A stretch of DNA of 48,368 bases from an uncultured Bacteroides sp. (GTDB taxonomy: Bacteria; Bacteroidota; Bacteroidia; Bacteroidales; Bacteroidaceae). The stretch's first letter is position 1, and each line of letters opens with the position of its first letter. The stretch covers positions 1 to 48,368 of the forward strand of contig URDR01000008.1 in assembly GCA_900546645.1 (NCBI GenBank). Direction: 5' to 3'. Below the pieces are notes generated by a model. It saw nothing but the letters and a program-made list of their open reading frames with translations, did no database searches and had not been told where the DNA came from. Positions 8,095 to 16,851 of the stretch are shown piece by piece. The position numbers were made by a program, and so were the translations under genes.

Positions 8095-9354
8095 ATGAGC
8101 GAAATAATAATGAAAGACGGGAAACTGGTAGTTCCCGATCATGTAACTATACCTTTTATAGAAGGCGATGGAGTAGGAGCCGAGATAACTCCTGTTTGTC
8201 AAAAGATAATCAATGCAGCTGTAGAACTGGCTTATTTAGGCAAGCGCTCTATTGAGTGGAAAGAAGTATTGGCTGGAGGAAAAGCCTTTGAACAAACCGG
8301 AGAGTGGCTTCCAGAGGCCACCATGGAGGCTTTCCGTAAGTATCTGGTAGGTATCAAAGGTCCGCTGACAACTCCGGTTGGTGGAGGAATCCGTTCATTG
8401 AATGTGGCATTGCGTCAAACCCTCGATTTGTATGTCTGCCTGCGTCCTGTGCGTTGGTTTAAAGGAGTCGTCTCTCCGGTTAAGGAACCTCAGAAGGTAA
8501 ATATGCATATTTTCCGGGAAAATACGGAAGATATTTATGCCGGAATAGAATGGGAGCAGGGAACCCCCGAAGCAAAAAAGTTTTATGACTTCTTATATAA
8601 CGAGATGGGGGTAAGAAAGGTGCGTTTCCCTGAATCATCTTCATTTGGTGTGAAACCGGTTTCAAAGGAAGGAACACAACGTTTGGTTCGTGCAGCCATC
8701 TGTTATGCCATTCAGCACAAATTACCTTCTGTAACCTTAGTGCATAAGGGAAATATCATGAAATTTACCGAAGGAGGTTTTAAACGCTGGGGATATGAGG
8801 TGGCAGAGACTGAATTTGCTGAACAGACATTTACGATGAACCGCTATGAAACTTTGAAAAAAGAATTGGGTGAGGAGTCGGCAAAGGCTGCTGTAGCTAA
8901 AGCCATCAATGAGGGAAAAATCATTGTTAAGGATTGTATTGCCGACGCATTTTTGCAAAACACATTGCTGATACCTGAAGAATATTCGGTTATTGCAACT
9001 TTGAATTTGAATGGAGACTATGTTTCCGATCAATTAGCTGCTATGGTGGGAGGTATCGGCATTGCACCGGGAGCTAATATTAACTATTTGAGTGGACATG
9101 CTATATTTGAAGCAACTCACGGAACGGCTCCCAATATTGCAGGAAAGAATGTAGTAAATCCTTGTTCTTTGTTATTATCATCAGTGATGATGTTAGAGTA
9201 CTTAGGATGGAAAGAAGCAGCCGAACTTGTTACGGCGGCTCTTGAAAAAGCCTTTTCTTTAGGTGAAGCAACAGCCGATTTGGCTCGTTTTATGCCGAAT
9301 GGCAAAACTCTTGCCACGGATGACTTTGGCAAACGTATTGTGGAATTATTGTAA
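8095..9354 (+). CDS. icd: NADP-type isocitrate dehydrogenase
   Basis: It oxidatively decarboxylates isocitrate to 2-oxoglutarate, generating reduced cofactor in the cytoplasm. The 419-residue protein has the length and layout of E. coli Icd. Motifs visible are PFIEGDGVGAEITP at the N-terminus, the substrate loop GGGIRSLNVALRQ including the serine phosphorylated in E. coli, the RENTEDIYAGIE segment, and GNIMKFTEGGFKRWGY. The GTAPNIAGKNVVNP segment binds the nucleotide. NADP preference is inferred from overall similarity to the bacterial NADP form. It lies 128 nt after acnA and 12 nt before gltA. Confidence 0.94.
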   Translation: MSEIIMKDGKLVVPDHVTIPFIEGDGVGAEITPVCQKIINAAVELAYLGKRSIEWKEVLAGGKAFEQTGEWLPEATMEAFRKYLVGIKGPLTTPVGGGIRSLNVALRQTLDLYVCLRPVRWFKGVVSPVKEPQKVNMHIFRENTEDIYAGIEWEQGTPEAKKFYDFLYNEMGVRKVRFPESSSFGVKPVSKEGTQRLVRAAICYAIQHKLPSVTLVHKGNIMKFTEGGFKRWGYEVAETEFAEQTFTMNRYETLKKELGEESAKAAVAKAINEGKIIVKDCIADAFLQNTLLIPEEYSVIATLNLNGDYVSDQLAAMVGGIGIAPGANINYLSGHAIFEATHGTAPNIAGKNVVNPCSLLLSSVMMLEYLGWKEAAELVTAALEKAFSLGEATADLARFMPNGKTLATDDFGKRIVELL

Positions 9355-9366
9355 TGAGATAGAGTT

Positions 9367-10707
9367 ATGAAGAAAGAATACATCGTATATAAGCTTTCGG
9401 AATGCGCGAAGCATGCTTGTAAGATTGATAACGAACTGTTTGCCAAATATAACGTAAAACGAGGTTTGCGTAATGAAGACGGAACTGGTGTATTGGTGGG
9501 GCTGACAAAAATAGGAAATGTGGTAGGTTATGAGCGGACGGAAACAGGACTGAAGCCTATTCCCGGAAAACTGTTTTACCGGGGTTATGACTTAGATGAT
9601 ATTGCTCATGCACTGTTGAAGGAAAAACGTTTCGGCTTTGAAGAAGTGGCTTATTTGCTGCTTTCCGGGGAGTTGCCTGATGCTGAACAGCTAAATTCCT
9701 TTAAGGAACTTATCAATGATAATATGCCGCTGGATAAGAAAACAACAATGAATATCATTGATTTGGAAGGGCAGAACATTATGAATATTCTGGCCCGTAG
9801 CGTACTTGAAATGTACACTTTCGACCCCAATCCGGATGATATTTCGCGTGATAACTTAATGCGGCAGTCTATTGAGCTGATTTCAAAGTTCCCTACTATT
9901 ATAGCGTATGCCTATAATATTTATCGGCATAGTATGCATGGGCGTTCCTTGCATATCCGTCATCCGCATGAGAATCTTTCTTTGGCTGAGAATTTTCTCT
10001 ATATGATGAAAAAAGATTACACTCCTCTTGAAGCCCGTATGCTTGATTTATTGTTGGTTTTGCAGGCAGAACATGGCGGAGGTAATAACTCAACGTTTAC
10101 CGTTCGTGTAACAAGTTCTACCCGCACAGATACCTATTCAAGTATCGCAGCTGGTATCGGTTCGCTGAAAGGACCTCTGCATGGCGGTGCCAATATTCAG
10201 GTAGTAAAGATGTTTCATCATTTGAAAGAAGTTATTTCAGACTGGAAGAATGTGGACGAAATAGATACTTATCTGATACGTATGTTAAATAAGGAAGCAT
10301 ATGATGGCAGTGGATTAATATACGGTATTGGTCATGCAGTTTATACAATTTCAGACCCACGTGCCATGTTGCTGAAAGAGTTAGCTGGTGAGCTGGTAGC
10401 TGAAAAGGGGTGTGAAGAAGAGTTTGCATTCCTTGAATTGATAGAGCAGCGGGCAATAGAATGCTTTAAGAAAGTGAAAGGAGTGAAAAAGCAGGTTTGT
10501 GCCAATGTAGATTTGTATTCGGGATTTATTTACGAAATGATGGGACTTCCGGTTGAAATTTATACACCTCTTTTTGCTATGGCTCGTATTGTGGGATGGA
10601 CCGCTCACCGTATTGAGGAACTGAATTTTGAGGGACGGCGCATTATCCGTCCGGCTTATAAAAACGTGTTGGAAGAGGTAGATTATACTCCTATTTCTGC
10701 TCGTTGA
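9367..10707 (+). CDS. gltA: Citrate synthase
   Basis: It condenses acetyl-CoA and oxaloacetate to citrate, the entry step of the three-gene pathway here. The 446-residue protein carries LKGPLHGGAN (first catalytic histidine), GIGHAVYTISDPR (second catalytic histidine) and a RIVGWTAHRIEE segment near the C-terminus, where the family's catalytic region ends. It begins 12 nt after icd and is followed by a strong terminator, so it closes the operon. The gene order acnA-icd-gltA matches the arrangement known in Bacteroides, where this branch supplies glutamate precursors under anaerobic conditions. Confidence 0.95.
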   Translation: MKKEYIVYKLSECAKHACKIDNELFAKYNVKRGLRNEDGTGVLVGLTKIGNVVGYERTETGLKPIPGKLFYRGYDLDDIAHALLKEKRFGFEEVAYLLLSGELPDAEQLNSFKELINDNMPLDKKTTMNIIDLEGQNIMNILARSVLEMYTFDPNPDDISRDNLMRQSIELISKFPTIIAYAYNIYRHSMHGRSLHIRHPHENLSLAENFLYMMKKDYTPLEARMLDLLLVLQAEHGGGNNSTFTVRVTSSTRTDTYSSIAAGIGSLKGPLHGGANIQVVKMFHHLKEVISDWKNVDEIDTYLIRMLNKEAYDGSGLIYGIGHAVYTISDPRAMLLKELAGELVAEKGCEEEFAFLELIEQRAIECFKKVKGVKKQVCANVDLYSGFIYEMMGLPVEIYTPLFAMARIVGWTAHRIEELNFEGRRIIRPAYKNVLEEVDYTPISAR

Positions 10708-10718
10708 TTGCAGAACTT

Positions 10719-10764
10719 AGAATCGCCGAGGCTTTGTGTTTAAAGTGCCTTGGCGATTCTTTTT
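10719..10764 (+). terminator. Terminator after gltA
   Basis: Arms 10719-10732 and 10747-10760 (AGAATCGCCGAGGC with GCCTTGGCGATTCT) pair over 14 bp with one G-T pair, followed by TTTT. It ends the TCA operon. Confidence 0.85.
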
Positions 10765-10852
10765 GTCTATATAGTTGTTTGTTCGTGAACTATAGTCAGG
10801 ATAATCATTCTTTCTTTCTCAAAAAAAAGTTTTCATGAAAATGGCTTGCGCC

Positions 10853-12502
10853 CTACACATTCATATAGGCAGCGGCAGCTTCGGCGCACCGTTCTCCATC
10901 GATACCTGCCGAAACGATACCTCCCGCATATCCGGCACCTTCTCCGCAGGGAAATAAACCTTCGATTGTGATATGCTGTAAAGTTTCATTATTACGAACG
11001 ATTCGAACGGGCGCAGAGGTACGTGTTTCAATGGCAATCATTACCGCTTCATTGGTTAAGAATCCTCGTGAACTTTTTCCGAATGCCTGGAAGCCTTTGC
11101 TCAGGCGTTCACCAATAAATGGAGGCAGCCAAAAATGAAGGGGAGAGGATACCAGACCGGGGCTGTAAGAGCTTTTAGGCAAATCATAGCTTAATTTTTT
11201 GCGTGTAAAGTCAACCATACGCTGTGCCGGAGCGGTTTGTCGCATGTTGCCTTGTAACCAGCAAATTTGCTCCAGTTTTTCCTGAAAACGCATCATGGCA
11301 AGAATGTGCCCTTGACTGGCAGACTGCAGTTGGCTGTGATGCATTAAAATTTCAGTCTGTTCTTCGGCAGAGCCGGGAATCAAGTCGCAGGTTTGTAGTT
11401 GCAATGTGGGGTCGTTTAAATCTTCCGGACGGATTTCCACCACCATTCCGGAGTTGCTCCATTGCGTTCCCCGGTTGCTGGGACTCATACCATTGACTAC
11501 TAATTGGTGAGGACCGCTGGCCGCCGGAACAACAAATCCTCCCGGGCACATACAGAAACTGTAAACTCCTCGTCCGTCAACCTGCTGCACAAAGCTATAT
11601 TCGGCTGCGGGCAGATATTTTCCCCTTCCGTTTTTATTGTGATACTGTATTTGATCGATCAGCATTGACGGGTGTTCCAGACGAACCCCCACGGCTATCC
11701 CTTTACTTTCCAAAGGAATGTTATTGGAATAGAGCCAGCGATATACATCGCGGGCAGAGTGTCCCGTGGCAAGGATTACCGGACCATGGAAGGTTTTTCC
11801 TGTATTTGTTTCAATGCCGATAACTTGATTATTCTTGATAATCAGTGCATCCATACGGGTTTGGAAATGCACTTCTCCGCCACAAGACAGAATGGTATTA
11901 CGCATGTTTTCTATGACACGTGGCAATTTATCCGTCCCGATGTGTGGATGTGCGTCAATGAGAATGGAGGTACTTGCTCCATGTTGGCAGAATACATTTA
12001 ATATTTTATCTACATTTCCTCGTTTTTTACTTCGAGTGTAGAGCTTACCGTCAGAGTAAGCGCCGGCTCCACCTTCTCCGAAACTATAGTTGGATTCAGC
12101 ATTGACTTTATGTTCCCGGCTGATTCGGGCCAAGTCTTCTTTGCGTTCGCGTACATTCTTTCCACGTTCCACGACGATGGGACGAAAGCCGAGTTCAATA
12201 AGCCGAAGAGCAGCAAAGAGACCTCCAGGTCCGGCTCCTACAACAATTACCGGCTGTTTGCCTTCTACGTTGTGATAAACCGTATGGATATATTCTTCTT
12301 CCTGAGGTTGTTCGTTGACAAAGACCTGAGCTTTTATGTTGATGTAAATGGTGCGTTGCCGTGCATCAATGCTCCGTTTCAGAATGCGTATGGCATTGAT
12401 GGTGCGGATATCAAGCCCCTTTTCCCGGCCGATATACTGTTTGAGTGATTGTTCATTAGCTGCCTGTTCGGGCAGAACGCGTAATTGGTATTCGTGAATC
12501 AT
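10853..12502 (-). CDS. FAD-dependent dehydrogenase of unknown substrate (COG2509-like)
   Basis: A 549-residue flavoprotein. After an N-terminal domain of about 85 residues comes the dinucleotide-binding motif GAGPGGLFAALRLIELG (from 89) and a VVERGKNVRER segment. A GEGGAGAYSDGKLYTR stretch follows, and the C-terminus ends with a GLFPCGEGAGYAGGIVSAGIDG flavin-closing motif. This layout fits the uncharacterised NAD(P)/FAD-dependent oxidoreductases grouped in COG2509, which are widespread and presumed cytoplasmic. The substrate is not known. It is transcribed alone, leftward; 12503-12737 upstream holds no gene I can support, only short unconvincing frames. Confidence 0.82.
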   Translation of the reverse strand: MIHEYQLRVLPEQAANEQSLKQYIGREKGLDIRTINAIRILKRSIDARQRTIYINIKAQVFVNEQPQEEEYIHTVYHNVEGKQPVIVVGAGPGGLFAALRLIELGFRPIVVERGKNVRERKEDLARISREHKVNAESNYSFGEGGAGAYSDGKLYTRSKKRGNVDKILNVFCQHGASTSILIDAHPHIGTDKLPRVIENMRNTILSCGGEVHFQTRMDALIIKNNQVIGIETNTGKTFHGPVILATGHSARDVYRWLYSNNIPLESKGIAVGVRLEHPSMLIDQIQYHNKNGRGKYLPAAEYSFVQQVDGRGVYSFCMCPGGFVVPAASGPHQLVVNGMSPSNRGTQWSNSGMVVEIRPEDLNDPTLQLQTCDLIPGSAEEQTEILMHHSQLQSASQGHILAMMRFQEKLEQICWLQGNMRQTAPAQRMVDFTRKKLSYDLPKSSYSPGLVSSPLHFWLPPFIGERLSKGFQAFGKSSRGFLTNEAVMIAIETRTSAPVRIVRNNETLQHITIEGLFPCGEGAGYAGGIVSAGIDGERCAEAAAAYMNV

Positions 12503-12737
12503 ATTTTTGAGGTTATTGTTTACTTCAGAGGAAGCAGAGTTCTACTGAAGGCTTTCATGAAATCTATCTTTTAAGTTTTTCTTCATTATGAGTGACAGAA
12601 AGAAGTTTCTGACGTTCTGCTGTCTATCTGCATATGACATTCATCCGTAATGTAAGCCTTTTTGTGGTCTTTTAAAAGATCTGAGGTCTTAAAGAAGAAT
12701 GAATCTTGAATGTCTTTGTTGCAGTGGAGAGCCGGTG

Positions 12738-14111
12738 TCATCCGAACAGTTCCCGGAAAGCCTCTTCCACTTTTCGTACAGGTATGAGTTGGATTTTGAT
12801 TTTTTTCTTATCCAGCCCCTGCAAATTATGTTTAGGCACTAACATACGCTTGAATCCTAATTTTTCAGCCTCGCTGATGCGTTGTTCAACTCGGTTTACC
12901 GGACGGATTTCTCCGCTTAATCCTACCTCGCCTGCCATGCATATGTCTGGTTCTATTTCTGTATCCATATTGCTTGAAAGTATAGCACTGATAACGGCGA
13001 GGTCGATGGCTGGGTCATTCACTTTTAATCCTCCGGCGATATTCAGAAACACATCTTTTTGAGCTAATTTAAATCCGACACGCTTTTCGAGTACAGCCAG
13101 AAGCATATTCATGCGGCGCAAGTCGAATCCTGTAGCCGAGCGTTGGGGCATACCATAGGCAGCTGTGCTGACAAGTGCCTGCACTTCAATAAGGAAAGGG
13201 CGAATACCTTCTACTGCACAGGCAATGGCTACTCCGCTCATACCTTCATGGTCTTGGGTAAGCAGTAATTCAGACGGATTGCTTACCTGTCGCAATCCAT
13301 CTTGTCTCATTTCGTAAATGCCTAATTCTGCAGTGCTTCCGAATCGGTTTTTTATGCTGCGCAATATACGATACATGTAGTGTTGGTCGCCTTCGAATTG
13401 CAGAACCGTATCAACAATGTGCTCTAAGACTTTAGGTCCAGCTATGCTCCCTTCTTTATTTATGTGTCCGATAAGAATGACGGGAGTACCGGTTTCTTTG
13501 GCAAATTTAAGAATGGCTGCAGAGCATTCCCGGACTTGTACAAGGCTTCCGGGTGATGAGTCGATGTTTTCTGTAGATATGGTTTGGATAGAATCGATGA
13601 TAACCAAATCGGGTGCTGTATTTTTTATGTGCGTGAAAATTTGCTCTAATGAGGTTTCGCATGCGATGAGTAAGTTTTCTGTTTCCGGATGTGGAATACG
13701 GTCGGCCCGAAGTTTGAGCTGGCGTGCACTTTCTTCACCAGATACGTAGAGAATTTTATGCTCAGGAAGGTGAAGTACGGTTTGCAGGATGAGAGTTGAT
13801 TTTCCAATGCCGGGTTCGCCGCCGATTAAGGTAAGTGAACCTTGTACGAGTCCTCCTCCCAAGACACGGTTCAGTTCTTCATCTTTCATGTTGATGCGCT
13901 GTTCGTCATTGGAGATAATTTCTTTTAATTGTTGAGGCTTTGAACGTACAGATTCTATGCCATGGGCAGCATGTTTGGCTATAACGGCTTCTTTGCGAAC
14001 CACTTCTTCAACAAAGGTATTCCATTGACCGCAAGACGGGCATTTCCCTGCCCACTTGGGAGATTCTTGTCCACAGTTCGTACATACATATACAGTCTTT
14101 TCTTTTGCCAT
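12738..14111 (-). CDS. radA: DNA repair protein RadA
   Basis: RadA (Sms) is a RecA-like ATPase that helps process recombination intermediates by promoting branch migration. The start at MAKEKTVYVC gives 457 residues, the normal length. A four-cysteine zinc finger is formed by C10, C13, C24 and C27. Walker A is GGEPGIGKST (97-106), and the RadA-specific KNRFGS motif and a C-terminal Lon-protease-like domain follow (about 300-457). The longer in-frame start at 14225 would add 38 residues before the zinc finger and lies upstream of the -7 element at 14136-14143, so I reject it. It stands alone on the minus strand. Confidence 0.95.
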   Translation of the reverse strand: MAKEKTVYVCTNCGQESPKWAGKCPSCGQWNTFVEEVVRKEAVIAKHAAHGIESVRSKPQQLKEIISNDEQRINMKDEELNRVLGGGLVQGSLTLIGGEPGIGKSTLILQTVLHLPEHKILYVSGEESARQLKLRADRIPHPETENLLIACETSLEQIFTHIKNTAPDLVIIDSIQTISTENIDSSPGSLVQVRECSAAILKFAKETGTPVILIGHINKEGSIAGPKVLEHIVDTVLQFEGDQHYMYRILRSIKNRFGSTAELGIYEMRQDGLRQVSNPSELLLTQDHEGMSGVAIACAVEGIRPFLIEVQALVSTAAYGMPQRSATGFDLRRMNMLLAVLEKRVGFKLAQKDVFLNIAGGLKVNDPAIDLAVISAILSSNMDTEIEPDICMAGEVGLSGEIRPVNRVEQRISEAEKLGFKRMLVPKHNLQGLDKKKIKIQLIPVRKVEEAFRELFG

Positions 14112-14135
14112 ACCTCTTTTAATCGTTGTTTGCGG

Positions 14136-14143
14136 CAAAGGTA
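14136..14143 (-). promoter_or_regulatory. -7 element of radA
   Basis: CAAAGGTA on the plus strand reads TACCTTTG, matching TAnnTTTG, and lies 24 nt upstream of the radA ATG. No clear -33 element is seen. Confidence 0.5.
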
Positions 14144-14248
14144 CGAAAAATAAGTGCTCGGTATTTGGGGGTGACGGTAGAATTTTATATGGCAGATATA
14201 GGGATGGAGGAAAGACGGTATACAAAGTCTTTTTCGTTTATCGGGGGA

Positions 14249-14346
14249 AAGCCAGAGTTTTTCCAAGAGAAAACTCCAGTTTCTTCGAGAGGAAACTCCA
14301 GTTTCTTCAAGGAAAAACCAGAGTTTCTTCAAGGAAAACTGGAGTC
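14249..14346. repeat. Array of about five 22-bp dyad repeats (AAACTCCAGTTT type)
   Basis: Units begin near 14249, 14271, 14293, 14315 and 14336. The best-kept core, AAACTCCAGTTT, is a palindrome apart from its central pair and occurs at 14271-14282 and 14293-14304. The other units carry variants (AAACCAGAGTTT and similar). Spacers resemble CTTCAAGG or CTTCGAGAGG. The array lies between the end of the leftward GH30 gene and the radA promoter. It could fold into several hairpins, but I cannot assign a role. A second array with the same period is at 31444-31515. Confidence 0.8.
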
Positions 14347-14377
14347 TTTATGGTGAAGCAACTTAAGGCTTTATCTG

Positions 14378-15940
14378 TCAGAGGCTTACGAATGTAACGA
14401 TAGAACGTGCAGGTATCTGCAGTTTTCTTCCGCTTTGGGCTTTGCCTACCGGAGCAAGATTTTCGCCCGCTATGTCAGAGGTGCGATACATACTCCAGTT
14501 TTTCTTTTCAGCATGAAGCGTGAAGTCTTTGTCTGTCGTAGCATAATTGATTACTACAGTAACCAAACGTCCGTCGGTATTGCGGTAGGCACTGCACATG
14601 ATTCCATGAGGGTCAGTATCTCCTTCTGCAATCATTTTACCTGTGGCATCGGCTGCAGAGACAGCAAGCCGTACGGCTCCCGGCCGGATAAAACGGCTGT
14701 AATTTCCAAGTGCCCACATTAATTTAGAGTCAACCACTTTTCCATCTTTCCCGTTTTCGTCAGGATATTCACGTAAAAGTCCGTCTTTATAATCTCCACC
14801 GATAGAGCGCCACCACTGCCAGCTTTTGGCTTTCGCATAAACCAAATCATGATGGATAACGCGGGCAACATAAAGGGCGGTTTTCATGGTGAAGTCATAC
14901 CCTCCACCTCCACCTATTTCTTCATCATTTCCCATGATACAGACTTCGGTTTGCCAAAAATCAACATCGTATTTGTCGAGCGTGTCGCGAAGCGCACATC
15001 GGATGTTGCGAAGGTTGTCAAGAGGCGTATTGGTCCAATAACTGTGACCAACAATCAGTCGGGGCACATTGGGCAGGTTGCCTACATAAGTAGCTGTACT
15101 GTCCGGATTAAAAAATGACTGGATATGGAAACCTCGCTGCCAGTCCGTCATGTGTGTGCTGTACATACACCGGTAATCAGATGACTCATTGATGAGAATC
15201 TTCGAATCAATACCTCTGTTGCTAAATTCCTTACTGATGAGTCGGACAGCTTGGGCTATTTCACGGTTTGTAGCCGGAGTGCCTTCTTGTTTAGGCCCAG
15301 TCCAGTTCCAGTGTCCATCGGGTTCGTTGACCGGACAGATATAATTGAATTTAATGCCATCATGTTTTTCAACTCCCTCTACCACATCGGCAAGAAAGCG
15401 TGCAAAATCAAGATAATGTTCTTTCTTGAGATTGAATGTACCACCTCTTCCTGTATTTGTAGCAAGACCATTTTCCGTATAATATACCGGAGGTGAATTA
15501 AGAAAACCTAAAAAGTGATTTACGCCCCGTTCTTTAGCTAAATGCAGAAACCGGCGCTGTCCGGCTTGTTTTTCCCAGTTATAGGTTCCGTTGGCAGTCA
15601 GGAAGCATTCCGTACGTGTTTGAGGATTTATTTGGCTGGCTTCACCCTGTTCAGAACTTCCAGCTCCGATATTGAATCGCCAAAGGCTGAGTCCAATTCC
15701 TTTAGGATATCCTTTTTCATCATTTTCAGTACTGAAAAGCCAGTCAGCAACTTGAGTTTGTACATTTTCCGACCATAAGCCAATGCGGTTCATGCTCCAT
15801 GCATCCGAGGCACTGAAGTATTCCATGGTTTGCTGGGGATGGTCTGATTGGATTATAAATTTCACGGCATCTTGTCCATGAACAGGCTGATTAAGTAAAG
15901 TGATGCCGGAAAATAATGCGATAAGAAGTTTGTTTGTCAT
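14378..15940 (-). CDS. Secreted glycoside hydrolase, family GH30-like
   Basis: A 520-residue secreted enzyme of the (beta/alpha)8 clan GH-A that resembles GH30, a family including beta-1,6-galactanases, xylanases and glucosylceramidases. Residues 1-22 are a signal peptide ending at VHG-Q. The proposed acid/base is E206 (PVNEPDG) and the nucleophile E332 (FWQTEV). The C-terminal part (about 420-520) looks like the beta-sandwich usual in GH30. It sits downstream of the SusCD genes but behind a terminator, with its own promoter and a copy of the operator block. It is therefore probably co-induced with them by the HTCS. The substrate cannot be fixed from sequence; a beta-1,6-galactan is one possibility. 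Confidence 0.82.
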   Translation of the reverse strand: MTNKLLIALFSGITLLNQPVHGQDAVKFIIQSDHPQQTMEYFSASDAWSMNRIGLWSENVQTQVADWLFSTENDEKGYPKGIGLSLWRFNIGAGSSEQGEASQINPQTRTECFLTANGTYNWEKQAGQRRFLHLAKERGVNHFLGFLNSPPVYYTENGLATNTGRGGTFNLKKEHYLDFARFLADVVEGVEKHDGIKFNYICPVNEPDGHWNWTGPKQEGTPATNREIAQAVRLISKEFSNRGIDSKILINESSDYRCMYSTHMTDWQRGFHIQSFFNPDSTATYVGNLPNVPRLIVGHSYWTNTPLDNLRNIRCALRDTLDKYDVDFWQTEVCIMGNDEEIGGGGGYDFTMKTALYVARVIHHDLVYAKAKSWQWWRSIGGDYKDGLLREYPDENGKDGKVVDSKLMWALGNYSRFIRPGAVRLAVSAADATGKMIAEGDTDPHGIMCSAYRNTDGRLVTVVINYATTDKDFTLHAEKKNWSMYRTSDIAGENLAPVGKAQSGRKLQIPARSIVTFVSL

Positions 15941-15973
15941 TCTATCTTAATAATTTTAATGTTTTATTCGTGA

Positions 15974-16056
15974 CAAAGTTAATATGAAGCACAAATGATT
16001 AGGGGAGGAAAATCTTGCAAAGATGGATAGCAAATCTTGCAGGATAAGTGTTTTTG
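15974..16056 (-). promoter_or_regulatory. Promoter and predicted HTCS operator of the GH30 gene
   Basis: CAAAGTTA (15974-15981) reads TAACTTTG on the minus strand, a -7 match. Twenty bases upstream begins a block that matches the one before susC at 57 of 59 positions (15998-16056 against 21923-21981). Inside it AAATCTTGCA occurs at 16010-16019 and 16032-16041, a 22-bp direct repeat. The proximal half-site is 28 nt from the -7 box, exactly as at susC. No -33 TTTG is present, as expected for an activator-dependent promoter. Confidence 0.8.
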
Positions 16057-16102
16057 TTGAATAATGGTCAATGATGACTGATTGTGTTTAGTTGATGCTG
16101 GA

Positions 16103-16143
16103 ACAAAAAACTACCTCTTCTTTGCAGTAAAGAAGAGGTAGTT
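16103..16143 (-). terminator. Terminator after the susC-susD-DUF3823 unit
   Basis: Arms 16109-16123 and 16129-16143 form a perfect 15-bp stem (AACTACCTCTTCTTT with its complement) with a five-base loop. Six T residues follow when read leftward. It separates the SusCD transcript from the GH30 promoter. Confidence 0.92.
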
Positions 16144-16162
16144 GAAAAAAGTATAGAATCTT

Positions 16163-16843
16163 TTATTTTAATTCTATTTTTGTGGATTTAGTATAACATG
16201 CTTCTGATGCTTGGTTAGAATGTACTCCAATGCGGGCATAAATGAAGCCCTCATTTTCCATATTGGAAGGAATATCGATTTCAGCTTTCAATTCGGTATC
16301 CATTGCAACGCTATTGCCTAAGCTTGTTATTCCGATATTAGTATAACTGCTGGTTATAAGCGTTTTTCCGATATAGAGACATACATCTTTCAGGGTAGCA
16401 CTTTCTGATACTTTCTTGATTTTGAAGGTTGCTTTAACCTTCGAACCTTCCTTACTGAATGTAGCGTCTTTGATAATGAAATATGGGATTACAGGAATAT
16501 CTAAAGCAGTATTCCCATGTACGGAAAAGCGGATAGTATCATTGGACGGACGTTCCCAAGGGGCATTACCCATGCGAACTAATTTATAATTACCGTCGAA
16601 AAGTGTGGCAGAGAACTCCCCGTCTTGATTTAGATAAACAGGAATAGGGTCATACTTTCCGAATCCATCTTGGAAGATGTTAAACTGTACACGTCCGTTG
16701 CTACTTATATTTACGGATTCACCATCGTAAGTGGCACGTCCGGTAAACATAGACTTGGGTTCGTCAAAATTGTCATAGTTGCAACTGCTCGTTGCCAAAA
16801 GACAACAAAACAGTGTGAATATGGATAATATATTTTTTTTCAT
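16163..16843 (-). CDS. DUF3823-type surface lipoprotein of the PUL
   Basis: A 226-residue lipoprotein with signal and lipobox TSSC near residue 21, followed by a beta-rich body. Its sequence (GRATYDG near the start, a FDGNYKLVRMGNAPW segment, then a second immunoglobulin-like half with IPVIPYFIIKDATF) fits the DUF3823 family. That family is regularly encoded next to SusC/SusD pairs and is thought to help bind glycan at the cell surface. It starts 8 nt after susD and is followed by a strong terminator, so it is the last gene of the susC-susD-DUF3823 unit. The exact glycan is unknown. Confidence 0.75.
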   Translation of the reverse strand: MKKNILSIFTLFCCLLATSSCNYDNFDEPKSMFTGRATYDGESVNISSNGRVQFNIFQDGFGKYDPIPVYLNQDGEFSATLFDGNYKLVRMGNAPWERPSNDTIRFSVHGNTALDIPVIPYFIIKDATFSKEGSKVKATFKIKKVSESATLKDVCLYIGKTLITSSYTNIGITSLGNSVAMDTELKAEIDIPSNMENEGFIYARIGVHSNQASEACYTKSTKIELK

Positions 16844-16851
16844 GGTTCTTG

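Noticed and set aside
13979..14332. 117-residue minus-strand frame over the repeat array
   Set aside because: Its repeated WSFLLEKLW-type pattern is only the translation of the 22-bp array, and it overlaps the radA start.
14249..14346. CRISPR array
   Set aside because: Units are short at about 22 bp, degenerate and joined by similar 8-10 bp spacers rather than unique spacers of about 30 bp; no cas gene is near.
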